64,000 nucleotides of DNA from Xanthobacteraceae bacterium (GCA_024508855.1 JANINJ010000075.1:1-64000); one strand, 5' to 3'; counted from the stretch's first letter, positions 25,419 to 34,651 are shown. The notes: generated from the sequence alone by a model not told the origin. Numbers and translations are program-made.

Positions 25419-26267
25419 TCATTGAAGTCGTTCCGACGGCAAGCGCTGCCGTTGCTTCTGCCTTGGCACCCTTCCCTCGGACGATAGCCTGTGAGCCGGC
25501 GGGCCGCGCTTGCATGCCGCAGCAACTTTTTTCCGCGTCGCATCCAACCCGTCGAGATGAAAGGTCGCTTCGCGGTTTCGACCCTGCCCATCCATCACAT
25601 TGATTTTCAGGCTTGCGCCGTCTGGCAACGACTGCAGCAGTCCGACAGTATTTCCCTTGTAGGCTGCGGCCTTTCGATCGATGGACGCGATCCAGAGCGA
25701 CCTGACCAAAGGACGGTCGTCGACTTGATAGCCAATCTGAACTTCTCCGTCCCGCGATGGATGCAACGTTCCTTCATTGGCCCGAACCAGGAGCTGGAAG
25801 CGCTGCCCGCGACATCGAAGCATGAGCACGTTCGGTACATCCTTGATACTGTACGGCAAACGGATCGTCGCGGCTGCCAAGGGGGCGTGACCTGATGGAG
25901 AAAACGTCCGACTGAATATCCAGTTGGCCTCAGACGATTTCGGTTGCATGGCAGCAGTCGATTTCTGGGGCGGCGGCGGCGTCCCGGCAGGCGCTTCCGC
26001 CGGAGTGCCCGATGGGCTCGTCCCAGGCGGCGATGCGGGCGAAACATCCGGCGGCGCACGCTCCAGACAATCAAGTAAACTGGCGCGCATCTTCCGGAGA
26101 CATTCCAGCCGCTGCCCCTGATCGGTTGCCGGCTCGGAGCAGGTCGCCTGGGCGACGCGAGCCGCCTTGAAACAGGCCTGTACGCCTTTGGGCCCTTCAT
26201 TTGCGGACTGAGCGAGAACAGCCCCACCCGCGCTCGACAAAACGATAAAGACCAGAGGGACACGCAT
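25419..26267 (-). CDS. Periplasmic protein of unknown function, weakly VasI/TagO-like C-terminus
   Basis: The 282-residue protein starts with a signal peptide (MRVPLVFIVLSSAGGAVLA). A cysteine-containing helical segment follows (CFKAARVAQATC, LECLRKMRASLLDCL). A proline-rich linker (about 72-112) leads to a C-terminal beta domain of about 130 residues with VLMLRCRGQRFQLLV, VDDRPLVRSLWIAS and REATFHLDGLD. The order of strands and the closing conserved cysteine region recall VasI/TagO proteins, but no type VI secretion gene is nearby, so I do not assign that function. Residues past 260 are very basic. The start at 26267 is chosen because the signal peptide begins there. It precedes the exoF-like gene by 155 bases on the same strand. 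Confidence 0.65.
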   Translation of the reverse strand: MRVPLVFIVLSSAGGAVLAQSANEGPKGVQACFKAARVAQATCSEPATDQGQRLECLRKMRASLLDCLERAPPDVSPASPPGTSPSGTPAEAPAGTPPPPQKSTAAMQPKSSEANWIFSRTFSPSGHAPLAAATIRLPYSIKDVPNVLMLRCRGQRFQLLVRANEGTLHPSRDGEVQIGYQVDDRPLVRSLWIASIDRKAAAYKGNTVGLLQSLPDGASLKINVMDGQGRNREATFHLDGLDATRKKVAAACKRGPPAHRLSSEGRVPRQKQRQRLPSERLQ

Positions 26268-26950
26268 CACGGCCGCGCGCTTTGCCTGACGAGATTCGTG
26301 AGGACCATCCACTCCGGGAGCGCCGGAGAATACTCGCTGCGAACAAAGAGCTTCGCACCTGGCGCCCGTGTGCGCAGGCAAAACCATGCGGCCGCCGGTC
26401 TCGTCACCAATGCCGCCTCTAACTGCATCGACGATCATTCCTGCAAGGGAATAACTCTACCGACCCGCCTGACATCGAACGGCTCGACAATTGTTTCAAT
26501 GATGTGAGGTGGCACCATTTACGGACGGAAAATAAACCGCTCTTCCGAGGTAGCTCGTTGGCGCTGACATTCGCGCATTGCGGGCGCTGAAGATCGATCG
26601 ATACAACCTGAGCTAGGCCAGCCATGCCACCAATGGTCTACCGCCGTCGGTCCTGGCGTGGATGACATTAAAGTTGATGGGAGAAAATCAGAACACTTGC
26701 TGCGGTAACAGATCGATTGGAATACCAATTTCTGTAACGATAAGATTCGCCTGCAAGCATTTCTCACTCAATACATAATCGTTTTTGCGTTCCGCGTCGT
26801 CCGCCAGCGGGATTGCCACTCCGACGGGAGACGCGGAGGCAGCGCCGTATACACGGCTTGTTTCTTGCCATTCTTCGATTGCTTTGTCGCCATCATTGCT
26901 GGTCACAGCGGTCGTCGGATTGGGGGCTCTCTCATATCGGGGATCTACGG
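26268..26950. other. AT-richer control region upstream of the GH16 gene
   Basis: About 680 bases lie between the minus-strand periplasmic protein gene and the plus-strand GH16 gene. Base composition is visibly less GC-rich than its neighbours from about 26400 on. The dyad ATTGG-AATA-CCAAT lies at 26716-26729. Short open frames are present but none is convincing. The region must hold promoters for both divergent units. Confidence 0.5.
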
Positions 26951-28810
26951 ATGGCGCTTTCTACACCTTCAGGCTACACATCGAGCGACCTGGTTTTCCA
27001 GGAAGACTTTTCGGGGACGACACTCGGCAGCACTTGGCACAACTACATCACAAGCAATGCCGCGAAGGGGGCACCCTGGAATAGTAACGGATCCGGAGGA
27101 AGCGGACCGGGCGGTCAGTATGACGCCGACTACGATATGCCGAGCCAGGTGACCGTCAGCAACGGTTCGCTGAATCTAACTGCCGTTCGATCGAGCGTGC
27201 GCGGTAACAATCAAGGGACAACGCAGACATTCCCGATCACATCGGGTGCCGTCAGCAGCTACGGCAACTTCGAATTCAACGGCGGCTACCTTCAGGTCAG
27301 CATGAAAGCGCCGAGCGGCGACGGCGCATGGCCGGGCCTCTGGCTGATGCCGGGGAAAGGCGCCGGCAATAGCGGCGACAACTTTGAAATCGATATGCAG
27401 GAAGGCGGATATACCGGCGCCGGGCCTGCAAATCAGGCGTTTTCGGCGCATCTCCATACGCCAAACGGCACCTTCAACAAGGTCATCGATACCGGCGTCG
27501 ATCTCACGGCCGGCTTTCACACCTATGCCATCGATTGGGTGCCGGGCAAGTCGATCACCTGGTATCTCGACGGCAAGCAGATGGCGCAAGTCACGAGCGC
27601 GCAGATGCCGATTCCATCGCAGCCGATGGAATTGATCATGGACAATCAGGTCGCTAATTCCAACACGTCCGGTTGGCACTCGGTTCTGGGCAGTTCGACT
27701 CCATCGACGATGCAAATGCAGGTCGACGGAATCCAGCTCTATCAAAAATCCGGTAGCGGCAATACCGTCACGGGTGCCAATGTCAGTTCGACGACGACGC
27801 CGTCGACCTCTGCAACCACACCTCCGGTGGTCACTTCTCCGGTAACCGCGCCCCCGACAACATCGAAACCGGCAACCCAACCTGCGGTGACAAAAGCAAC
27901 CGCATCGCCGGGAAGCGGCGTCGAACATGTCGGCGACAAGGTCACGCTGACACTCGGCTTCAACGAAGCCGTCACGGTGGCGGGGAAGCCCACGCTGACA
28001 CTCAATGACGGCAGTACCGCCACCTATGTCGGCGGCTCCGGGACAAGCGCGCTCACCTTCCAGACCGTCGTCGCCGCTACGAATACCCCCACATCGGCGC
28101 TGGCCATCACAAAGGTCAATCTTCCGAGCGGCGCCAGCATCAAGGATTCGAGCGGTCTCTCTGCGAATCTTTCCGGTGCCGCCAAGACGTTCTCCGGCCT
28201 TCAGATCGATCCGAAGCCGGTAGTTACGTCGGGAGGTGGAGCGACGAAACCGCCGACAACCACGTCTCCGGTGACCACGCCGCACGTAGCGCCTACCCTA
28301 TCGGTGGCAGACCATACGCTATCGGTGCATCCGCGCGGCACGGTCGATCTGGGATTGAACGTCAAGTCGTCCGATCCGCACGACTCCATCACCGTCAACA
28401 TCAAGGGATTGCCGAGATACGAATCGATCACCGACAATCTCGACGGTCATACCTTCAGGGGGAATGACATCACCCTGACCGCCGCGCAGGTCCAAAGCGG
28501 ATTGACGCTTCATTCCAGCTATCAAGGTTCGGGATCGCCGGTTGCGACGCTTACCGCAACCGCGACCGCGAAGGATTCTGTCACCGGCGCCGTTGCAACG
28601 TCGGCAAAACAGACCATCACCGTGACCGATCCTCCGGTTGCATCAGCCTCGACCTCGCATACACACGCAAACCACAGCTTCGCGCTACTCAATCAATACA
28701 TGGCTTGCGGTGGGTCTTCGGGTCAGGTCGATCACGGTCAGATTGCCACGGCCGCGTCGAAAGCCTCGACTTGGCTGAATGAGTCATTCCTGACGCGACC
28801 CCACAGTTAA
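26951..28810 (+). CDS. Glycoside hydrolase family 16 beta-glucanase, type I secretion substrate
   Basis: The 619-residue protein has no signal peptide. The GH16 jelly-roll fills residues about 12-265. The catalytic signature is EIDMQE, with Glu146 as nucleophile, Asp148, and Glu151 as acid/base. WPGLWLMPG and WYLDGKQMAQV are usual flanks. A Thr/Pro/Ser linker (270-315) leads to a Bap/SwmB-like beta domain (about 315-420: DKVTLTLGFNEAVTVAGKPTL), another Thr/Pro linker, and a last beta domain (about 445-560). There are no RTX nonapeptides. Family members such as rhizobial ExsH cut EPS and leave through type I exporters. The exporter genes follow directly, so this is its likely cargo. Confidence 0.88.
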   Translation: MALSTPSGYTSSDLVFQEDFSGTTLGSTWHNYITSNAAKGAPWNSNGSGGSGPGGQYDADYDMPSQVTVSNGSLNLTAVRSSVRGNNQGTTQTFPITSGAVSSYGNFEFNGGYLQVSMKAPSGDGAWPGLWLMPGKGAGNSGDNFEIDMQEGGYTGAGPANQAFSAHLHTPNGTFNKVIDTGVDLTAGFHTYAIDWVPGKSITWYLDGKQMAQVTSAQMPIPSQPMELIMDNQVANSNTSGWHSVLGSSTPSTMQMQVDGIQLYQKSGSGNTVTGANVSSTTTPSTSATTPPVVTSPVTAPPTTSKPATQPAVTKATASPGSGVEHVGDKVTLTLGFNEAVTVAGKPTLTLNDGSTATYVGGSGTSALTFQTVVAATNTPTSALAITKVNLPSGASIKDSSGLSANLSGAAKTFSGLQIDPKPVVTSGGGATKPPTTTSPVTTPHVAPTLSVADHTLSVHPRGTVDLGLNVKSSDPHDSITVNIKGLPRYESITDNLDGHTFRGNDITLTAAQVQSGLTLHSSYQGSGSPVATLTATATAKDSVTGAVATSAKQTITVTDPPVASASTSHTHANHSFALLNQYMACGGSSGQVDHGQIATAASKASTWLNESFLTRPHS

Positions 28811-28835
28811 GTAACGAGTAAGTAACGAGCGTAAC

Positions 28836-28874
28836 CAGGCGTCCGGTCCGTCGCTTCGCGGATATGGACGCCTG
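28836..28874 (+). terminator. Hairpin between GH16 and exporter genes (attenuator candidate)
   Basis: CAGGCGTCC and GGACGCCTG pair over nine bases around a 21-base loop that itself holds GTCCG/CGGAT. There is no T-run after it, so it is more likely a partial terminator or a stabiliser of the GH16 transcript than a full stop. Two direct copies of GTAACGAG (28811, 28822) lie before it. Confidence 0.45.
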
Positions 28875-28931
28875 CAGTCACCGTCGATTTATGCGGCATT
28901 TCAAATCTCGATGTAATTGCTGAGAACTAGA

Positions 28932-31685
28932 ATGGCGACCCAAAAAGAGAACGTTCAGACGGAGGACGCCGGGCTTTTTGCCCTATGGCTGTTCCTGCGT
29001 CTTCAAGGCGTGAATGCCGCGATTGATCAGATCCGTGAGCGCTGCGGGACCACGACCGCGATAGGCATCCGCACGATGCTCCGCTGTGCCGCGCAGCTTG
29101 GGATCGGGATGGGTGCGTGCACGACGCGCTGGGAGCAACTGGTCAGCATGCGCCTGCCCGGAATCGTATCGCTCCGTGACGGTGGATTTCTACTTCTCGG
29201 GCGCGCCGATGATAACGGCGCACTCGTCATGTATCCATTTTCGGGACACCCGAACTCCGGACATCCGAAGCTAATCACACGCAAGGAATTCGAGGAAATC
29301 TGGGACGGCCGAGTCGTCTTTGCCGGATCGACAAGCTTCATCCAGCGTGTTCGTTACACATTGGTCGATGCATTGATCCGTGGGCGCAGCCTGGCGGCGC
29401 ATGTACGCGTTGCCCTCGCCGCTGCATCGACTCACGGACACGGCCTGGTAGAGCGCCTTCGTCCAGCCTTTGCTGCAGCATCCGATCACGCGCGCGGTCT
29501 GGCACAACGGTTAAGCCGCGCCGACCGGAGCGAAGCCGTCGCCGAGACCGCGGCACCCGCCGCTGCGAACGACGACGATTCCGGCCTGCCGGCCCTGGTG
29601 ACGTTGCTGCGGTGCCATGGCATCGCTGCCGATGCGGGACAAATTCGGCATCAGCTTGGCATGGCACGAGTCGACGTTGCCGGCATGTTACGTTGCGCCA
29701 AGAACTTCGGACTTAAGGCCCGCATACAAAAAACCAACTGGCATCGGCTCGCCGTTACGCCGCTGCCGGGGATCGCGGTTTTGCGGGACGGCAGATTCCT
29801 GATCCTCGGCAAGATCGTCGACGACAAGCTCCTCGTTCAATGGCCAACGATTCCACAGCCGGAAACAATGGCACAGGCAGAACTCGAGGCACTGTGGGAC
29901 GGCAATATCGTCCTGATGGCGCGCCGCGCTTCGCTGACGGATCTCTCGCGAAGATTCGACATCAGCTGGTTTCTCGGCGCAATTCACAAGTACCGCCGTC
30001 TTCTGGGCGAAGTGCTGCTTGCATCGTTCTTCCTTCAGCTTTTCGGCGTCATCTCCCCCCTCTTCTTTCAGGTGGTCATTGACAAGGTGCTCGTGCATCA
30101 GAGCATGAGCACGCTCGACGTCCTGGTCATCGGCCTTGTTTCGCTGACCATCTTCGAGGCCGTTCTTGGCACGCTGCGTGTCTATGTATTTGCACATACG
30201 ACCAATCGCATCGATGTCGAACTCGGCGCCAGGCTGTTCCGGCACTTGATGGCGTTGCCGATCGCTTACTTCCAAGCCAGACGCGTCGGTGATTCAGTCG
30301 CCCGCGTGCGCGAGCTTGAGAACATCCGTCAGTTCCTGACGAGTTCGGCACTGACACTCGTCATAGACCTGCTGTTCACCTTCGTCTTTCTGGCGGTGAT
30401 GTTCTACTACTCGGCTTCATTGACGTTCATCGTGTTGGCGTCATTTCCGTTCTATATCGGAATCTCTGCCGGCGCGGCGCCGCTGTTTCGCCGGCGCCTT
30501 GACGAGAAATTCAATCGCGGCGCTGAAAATCAGGCTTTCCTCGTGGAGAGCGTCACAGGCATCGAGACGCTCAAGGCAATGGCGGTCGAGCCGCAGATGC
30601 AGCGGCGCTGGGAGGAGCAACTCGCCGCTTATGTAACGGCAAGCTTCCGCGTCCTCAGTTTGAACAACACGGCGAGTCAGGCAGTCCAGACCGTCAACAA
30701 GCTGGTCATCGCCGCGACACTTTATGTCGGCGCCAAGCTCGTGATCGGCGGCGAGATGACGGTCGGCGAGCTTGTCGCGTTCAATATGCTGGCGGCCCGC
30801 GTGAGCATGCCGGTGCTGCGGCTCGCGCAGCTCTGGCAGGATTTTCATCAGGCCCGCCTGTCGGTCGACCGGCTGGGCGACATTCTCAACACGATACCGG
30901 AGCCAAGCTTCAGTCCCGGGCGCGCGGCACTGCCGGCGATCCGCGGACAGATCGAATTCGATCACGTGAGCTTCCGTTATCGCATCGACGGACCCGAGGT
31001 GCTGCATGACGTGTCCTTCAGCGTCAGGTCGGGTCAGGTCGTCGGCGTAGTCGGCTCGTCGGGTTCGGGCAAGAGCACCATCGCCAAACTGATTCAACGC
31101 CTCTATGTGCCGGAGAGTGGGCGCGTGCTGATCGACGGCGTCGATCTGGCCATGGTGGATCTCGCCTGGCTTCGACGGCAGACCGGCGTCGTGCTGCAGG
31201 AAAACGTGCTCTTCAACAGCTCCATTCGAGAGAACATTGCGTTAGCCGATCCGGCGATTTCCATGGAACGCATCATCGCGGCAGCCGAACTCGCGGGTGC
31301 CCACGACTTCATTCTGGAACTTCCGGAAGGTTACGATACCGTGGTCGGAGAACGCGGCAGCAGCCTCTCGGGCGGACAGCGCCAGCGCATCGCAATCGCT
31401 CGCGCCCTTATTTCCGATCCTCGCATCCTCATTCTGGACGAAGCTACAAGCGCACTGGATTACGAAAGCGAACGCGCAATCCAGCAGAACATGAAACGGA
31501 TTGCCGCCGGCCGAACCGTTTTCGTCGTCGCCCATCGGCTCTCGACCGTACGTCAGGCTGATCGCATCATCACCATCGAGCGAGGCCGCATTGTCGAGGA
31601 CGGCCATCACGACGAGCTGATCCGGTCGAACGGCCGTTATGCGAAGCTGCATTACCTGCAAGCAGGCATCCATGACTCCCGCTAA
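28932..31685 (+). CDS. Type I secretion ABC transporter with two N-terminal C39-like domains
   Basis: The 917-residue protein is an HlyB-type exporter of the inner membrane. Two tandem C39-peptidase-like domains open it: about 12-132 (ending EFEEIWDGRVVF) and about 217-332 (ending ELEALWDGNIVLM). Neither has the catalytic Cys, so both should bind cargo rather than cleave it. The six-helix membrane domain spans about 355-640. The ATPase has Walker A GSSGSGKST (708-716), signature LSGGQ (812-816), Walker B ILILDE (832-837) and switch His868. HlyB-type exporters usually have about 710 residues; the extra 200 are the second domain and linker. A TTG 15 bases upstream is a weaker start. Confidence 0.9.
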   Translation: MATQKENVQTEDAGLFALWLFLRLQGVNAAIDQIRERCGTTTAIGIRTMLRCAAQLGIGMGACTTRWEQLVSMRLPGIVSLRDGGFLLLGRADDNGALVMYPFSGHPNSGHPKLITRKEFEEIWDGRVVFAGSTSFIQRVRYTLVDALIRGRSLAAHVRVALAAASTHGHGLVERLRPAFAAASDHARGLAQRLSRADRSEAVAETAAPAAANDDDSGLPALVTLLRCHGIAADAGQIRHQLGMARVDVAGMLRCAKNFGLKARIQKTNWHRLAVTPLPGIAVLRDGRFLILGKIVDDKLLVQWPTIPQPETMAQAELEALWDGNIVLMARRASLTDLSRRFDISWFLGAIHKYRRLLGEVLLASFFLQLFGVISPLFFQVVIDKVLVHQSMSTLDVLVIGLVSLTIFEAVLGTLRVYVFAHTTNRIDVELGARLFRHLMALPIAYFQARRVGDSVARVRELENIRQFLTSSALTLVIDLLFTFVFLAVMFYYSASLTFIVLASFPFYIGISAGAAPLFRRRLDEKFNRGAENQAFLVESVTGIETLKAMAVEPQMQRRWEEQLAAYVTASFRVLSLNNTASQAVQTVNKLVIAATLYVGAKLVIGGEMTVGELVAFNMLAARVSMPVLRLAQLWQDFHQARLSVDRLGDILNTIPEPSFSPGRAALPAIRGQIEFDHVSFRYRIDGPEVLHDVSFSVRSGQVVGVVGSSGSGKSTIAKLIQRLYVPESGRVLIDGVDLAMVDLAWLRRQTGVVLQENVLFNSSIRENIALADPAISMERIIAAAELAGAHDFILELPEGYDTVVGERGSSLSGGQRQRIAIARALISDPRILILDEATSALDYESERAIQQNMKRIAAGRTVFVVAHRLSTVRQADRIITIERGRIVEDGHHDELIRSNGRYAKLHYLQAGIHDSR

Positions 31686-33096
31686 AAACATCATTGCATT
31701 TCCGAGAGCCGAAATCCGCCGCCGCGAGGCAGAAATCGCGTTTCTGCCGGCAGCCCTCGAAATCGCGGAGACGCCTCCGTCGCCGGTCGGGCGCGCGATC
31801 GGAGCAAGCATCATCGCCGTCTTCTGCGTCGCCCTCGCATGGGCATCGCTCGGCAGCGTGGATATCGTCGCAACGTCGACGGGAAAGATCGTGCCTGGCG
31901 GACGAACCAAGCTGATCCAGCCATTCGATACCGGCGTGGTTCGCGCCGTCCATGTGCGGGACGGTCAATCGGTCAAGGCCGGCGACGTCCTTATCGAGCT
32001 CGATCCCACAATGACCGAGGCCGATCAGGAGCGTCAGGAAAGCGATCTTGTCAGCACCGAACTCGACGCCGCCCGGCTGCGAGCGGCGCTCGCGGATAAT
32101 CCGCTTGCCTCCTTCCGCCCGCCTCAGGGCGCAACTGCCGCCCAGATCGAGACGCACCGTCAACTTCTGATCAGCGAGCGCGCTGAGCAGAATGCCAAAC
32201 TTTCGGCGATCGATCGTCAGCTGAGCCAGAAGGAGGCCGAGCGGGGCACCACTTCCGCCAGCGTCTCGAAGATCCAGGCGACCATTCCGGTGCTGCAGGA
32301 ACGGGTCGACATTCACAAGTCGCTCCTCGACAAGGGGCTGGCATCGAAGGTCGTCTATCTCACCGAATTGCAGGATCTGGTCGGCCTCCAGCAGGACGTT
32401 ACTGTTCAAAAAAGCAGGCTTCGCGAAGCCGACGCGGCAATAGCTCTATTGAAAGAGACGAGCGAAAAGACCACCGCGGAATATCGGCGCACCGTCTATG
32501 ACGCACTGTCGAAGGCCGAGCAAAAGGTTGCAAGCCTTAAGCAGGACGTGATCAAGGCGGAAAAGCGGACCAAGCTCCAGCGTCTGACCGCTCCGGTCGA
32601 TGGTGTCGTGCAGCAACTCGCCGTCCATACGGTAGGAGGCGTCGTGACGCCTGCCCAGGTGCTCGCAGTTGTCGTTCCGACCGAGGCCCCGCTTGAAATT
32701 GAGGCCATGGTGTCGAATCGTGACATCGGGTTCGTTCATGCCGGTCAGAAGGTGGAAATCAAGGTCGACACGTTCAACTTCACTCGCTACGGGCTCTTGC
32801 ATGGCGAAGTGATCAGCCTGTCATCCGATGCCATCGCCCGCGACAAGCAACAGGCCGCGTCGAACAACCGGGCCGCCGGCGCAGAGACGGGCACCAGCGA
32901 GCCGCGGGGACGCGAACTGGAATATGCCGCACGCATCTCCCTGGATCGCACGGACATGCAGGTGGACGATAAGCTCGTGAAGCTGGGTCCTGGAATGGCT
33001 GTGACGGTCGAGATCAAGACGGGTTCGCGCAGAATTATCAGCTACCTGCTCTCGCCGCTGGCAAAATACAAGCGGGACTCCTTACGGGAGCGGTAA
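31672..33096 (+). CDS. HlyD-type membrane fusion protein of the type I exporter
   Basis: The 474-residue protein has a cytoplasmic leader of about 45 residues, one membrane helix (about 44-65: AIGASIIAVFCVALAWASLG), a split lipoyl domain (RAVHVRDGQSVKAGDVLIELDP and LQRLTAPVDGVVQQLAVHTVGG) around a long alpha-helical hairpin, and a C-terminal beta-barrel. DIGFVHAGQKVEIKVDTFNFTRYG is the usual HlyD motif. It links the ABC exporter to an outer-membrane TolC protein. Its start lies 14 bases inside the exporter gene, which shows coupling. No TolC gene is in the window, so a shared outer-membrane channel elsewhere is implied. Confidence 0.93.
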   Translation: MTPAKNIIAFPRAEIRRREAEIAFLPAALEIAETPPSPVGRAIGASIIAVFCVALAWASLGSVDIVATSTGKIVPGGRTKLIQPFDTGVVRAVHVRDGQSVKAGDVLIELDPTMTEADQERQESDLVSTELDAARLRAALADNPLASFRPPQGATAAQIETHRQLLISERAEQNAKLSAIDRQLSQKEAERGTTSASVSKIQATIPVLQERVDIHKSLLDKGLASKVVYLTELQDLVGLQQDVTVQKSRLREADAAIALLKETSEKTTAEYRRTVYDALSKAEQKVASLKQDVIKAEKRTKLQRLTAPVDGVVQQLAVHTVGGVVTPAQVLAVVVPTEAPLEIEAMVSNRDIGFVHAGQKVEIKVDTFNFTRYGLLHGEVISLSSDAIARDKQQAASNNRAAGAETGTSEPRGRELEYAARISLDRTDMQVDDKLVKLGPGMAVTVEIKTGSRRIISYLLSPLAKYKRDSLRER

Positions 33097-33207
33097 CAGA
33101 TATTCAAAGTCGCCGGACCGATCTTCCGACAGTTCATCCGTCCGGACCTAGGTCGTCGATGCGGCCGGCTGCCTGCAGCGCCGTGATATCAATCCTTCGG
33201 TTGGTTA

Positions 33208-34005
33208 TCACGGCGCCCCTATTCGCTTTATCGCAGCCCCCATCGGGGCAGAGTTTGAAAGCGACTCATTTGCATCGACAATCGAGAGCAGGGAATTGTT
33301 GTTTGCCGGTTGTGCCAGCAACGCATTATTCAATCCCCAAATCGCGGCCTGCGTTCGATTCTGGACTCGGATCTTGCGCAGGATCGCCTTGACGTGGACC
33401 TTTACGGTAGCCTCAGCGATATCGATCCTTCGCGCGATGCATTTATTGGAATGACCCTCGATCAGACACCGCAGAATTGCCGTTTCTCTGGGAGAAAGCT
33501 GCGGCGCCTCCGCATCCTCTCCTGTGATGAAGATCGCCTGCGGTTCTTCGCTGACGGGAGCGGTCTTGAGCTGATGTCCGCTCTCGGCTGCTAGAGTCGA
33601 TGAAAGAAAGGCCGACGGGAAAACCGTCTCACCCATCATGACCAGCTCAATCGACTTGACGAATGCATCGCGGGAGATGGCGCTGACGAAATAGCCAGCG
33701 GCGCCCGCCTGAAACGATAAGTCAGGTTCGATCGGTCTATAGTGATCGGCGACAATTACGATGCGCCCATTCGGATATTGGTTTCTCACAAGCTCCATTT
33801 GTTCCACAACGAGATCGAAATCATCGCTGGTATGGACAATTAGAAACAGCAATTGGTGAGATCCAACTGTTTTCGGCAATTCTTCGGCGCACGATACCGA
33901 TGCCCGGACGCGAAAATTTTCCGCACGCAAAATTTGGGCAATACCTTCTCTAATCAGAACGCTCTTTCCAATAAGAACAGTTCCAAAAGATTGATGCCTC
34001 CTCAT
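33208..34005 (-). CDS. LuxR/NarL-type regulator with degenerate receiver domain
   Basis: The 265-residue protein has a receiver-like fold (about 8-130) and a LuxR-type HTH (about 168-230: LSPRETAILRCLIEGHSNKCI, then VKVHVKAILRKIRV). In the receiver the acidic pair is replaced (VLIGKSVLIREG where NarL has IDDH), and the phospho-acceptor site reads LLFLIVHTSDD with no Asp at the expected place. It should therefore not be controlled by usual phosphorylation. The start at 34005 is set by AGGAGG at 34012-34017. It is convergent with the T1SS operon, 111 bases away, and is a good candidate to control the EPS and GH16 genes. Confidence 0.88.
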   Translation of the reverse strand: MRRHQSFGTVLIGKSVLIREGIAQILRAENFRVRASVSCAEELPKTVGSHQLLFLIVHTSDDFDLVVEQMELVRNQYPNGRIVIVADHYRPIEPDLSFQAGAAGYFVSAISRDAFVKSIELVMMGETVFPSAFLSSTLAAESGHQLKTAPVSEEPQAIFITGEDAEAPQLSPRETAILRCLIEGHSNKCIARRIDIAEATVKVHVKAILRKIRVQNRTQAAIWGLNNALLAQPANNNSLLSIVDANESLSNSAPMGAAIKRIGAP

Positions 34006-34651
34006 TTGACCCTCCTGGTCAGCAGGCAAACAATAATTTTGAAGACGGTTGAAATGTCGCTGAAGCCGTCTACGGAATAAAATAGTCGCCGACTAAGGCG
34101 CGATTTTCGATTTCAAATTTGCAATCCTTCTCCTGTTATCTGTCGCGACTTTCAGACGAAGGTTCAATTTTTCTGACGTATCGCGGAATCTTTTTAATCT
34201 TCGCTTAGCCAGTCGCTCCACTCGTTACACATCCAAAGTGCACGCCAGAAAGACGCGTTGCAACGCGACAAAACAGCCGTCGCTTCGATGAGCGAACGAA
34301 ATATGCGCGTTCGCACTCGGCGCCACTGTTCAATATTGGACACATCGAGAGTTAAGTCCGTAAGACGGAGATGGAGATTTCTCGCGAAGTTTAACAAGCG
34401 AGCGACGATACTTAAGTATCGAACAGCGAGACTTTGGAATCCGATGTCTCTGCCGGAAATGCATATTCAGCATATTCCGGCTTACAATCGGCGCAGAACG
34501 ACGCGCCCAGCTATACTCATCGCCAGTTTGTCGTTTTTCATCCTCACAACAATTTGTCTCTCTTGCATGACCGTTGCGATGATCGCCGCTCGCCGGGGAA
34601 TTCGCATCGGCAAGACCGAACAATATGCAATCCGCGGCATCCGCACCGCGG
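34006..34651. other. AT-richer intergenic region, possible small membrane protein
   Basis: This region upstream of the LuxR-type gene is clearly AT-richer than the surroundings. One plus-strand frame (34444-34698, 84 codons) encodes a convincing membrane helix (AILIASLSFFILTTICLSC) followed by basic residues, but it has no ribosome-binding site and overlaps the end of the Crp/Fnr gene, so it is not called a gene. The promoter of the LuxR-type gene must lie here. Confidence 0.4.

Noticed and set aside
27176-28285. Minus-strand open frame (369 codons) opposite the GH16 gene
   Set aside because: Arg/Gly-rich reverse-frame artefact; the plus strand carries intact GH16 catalytic residues.
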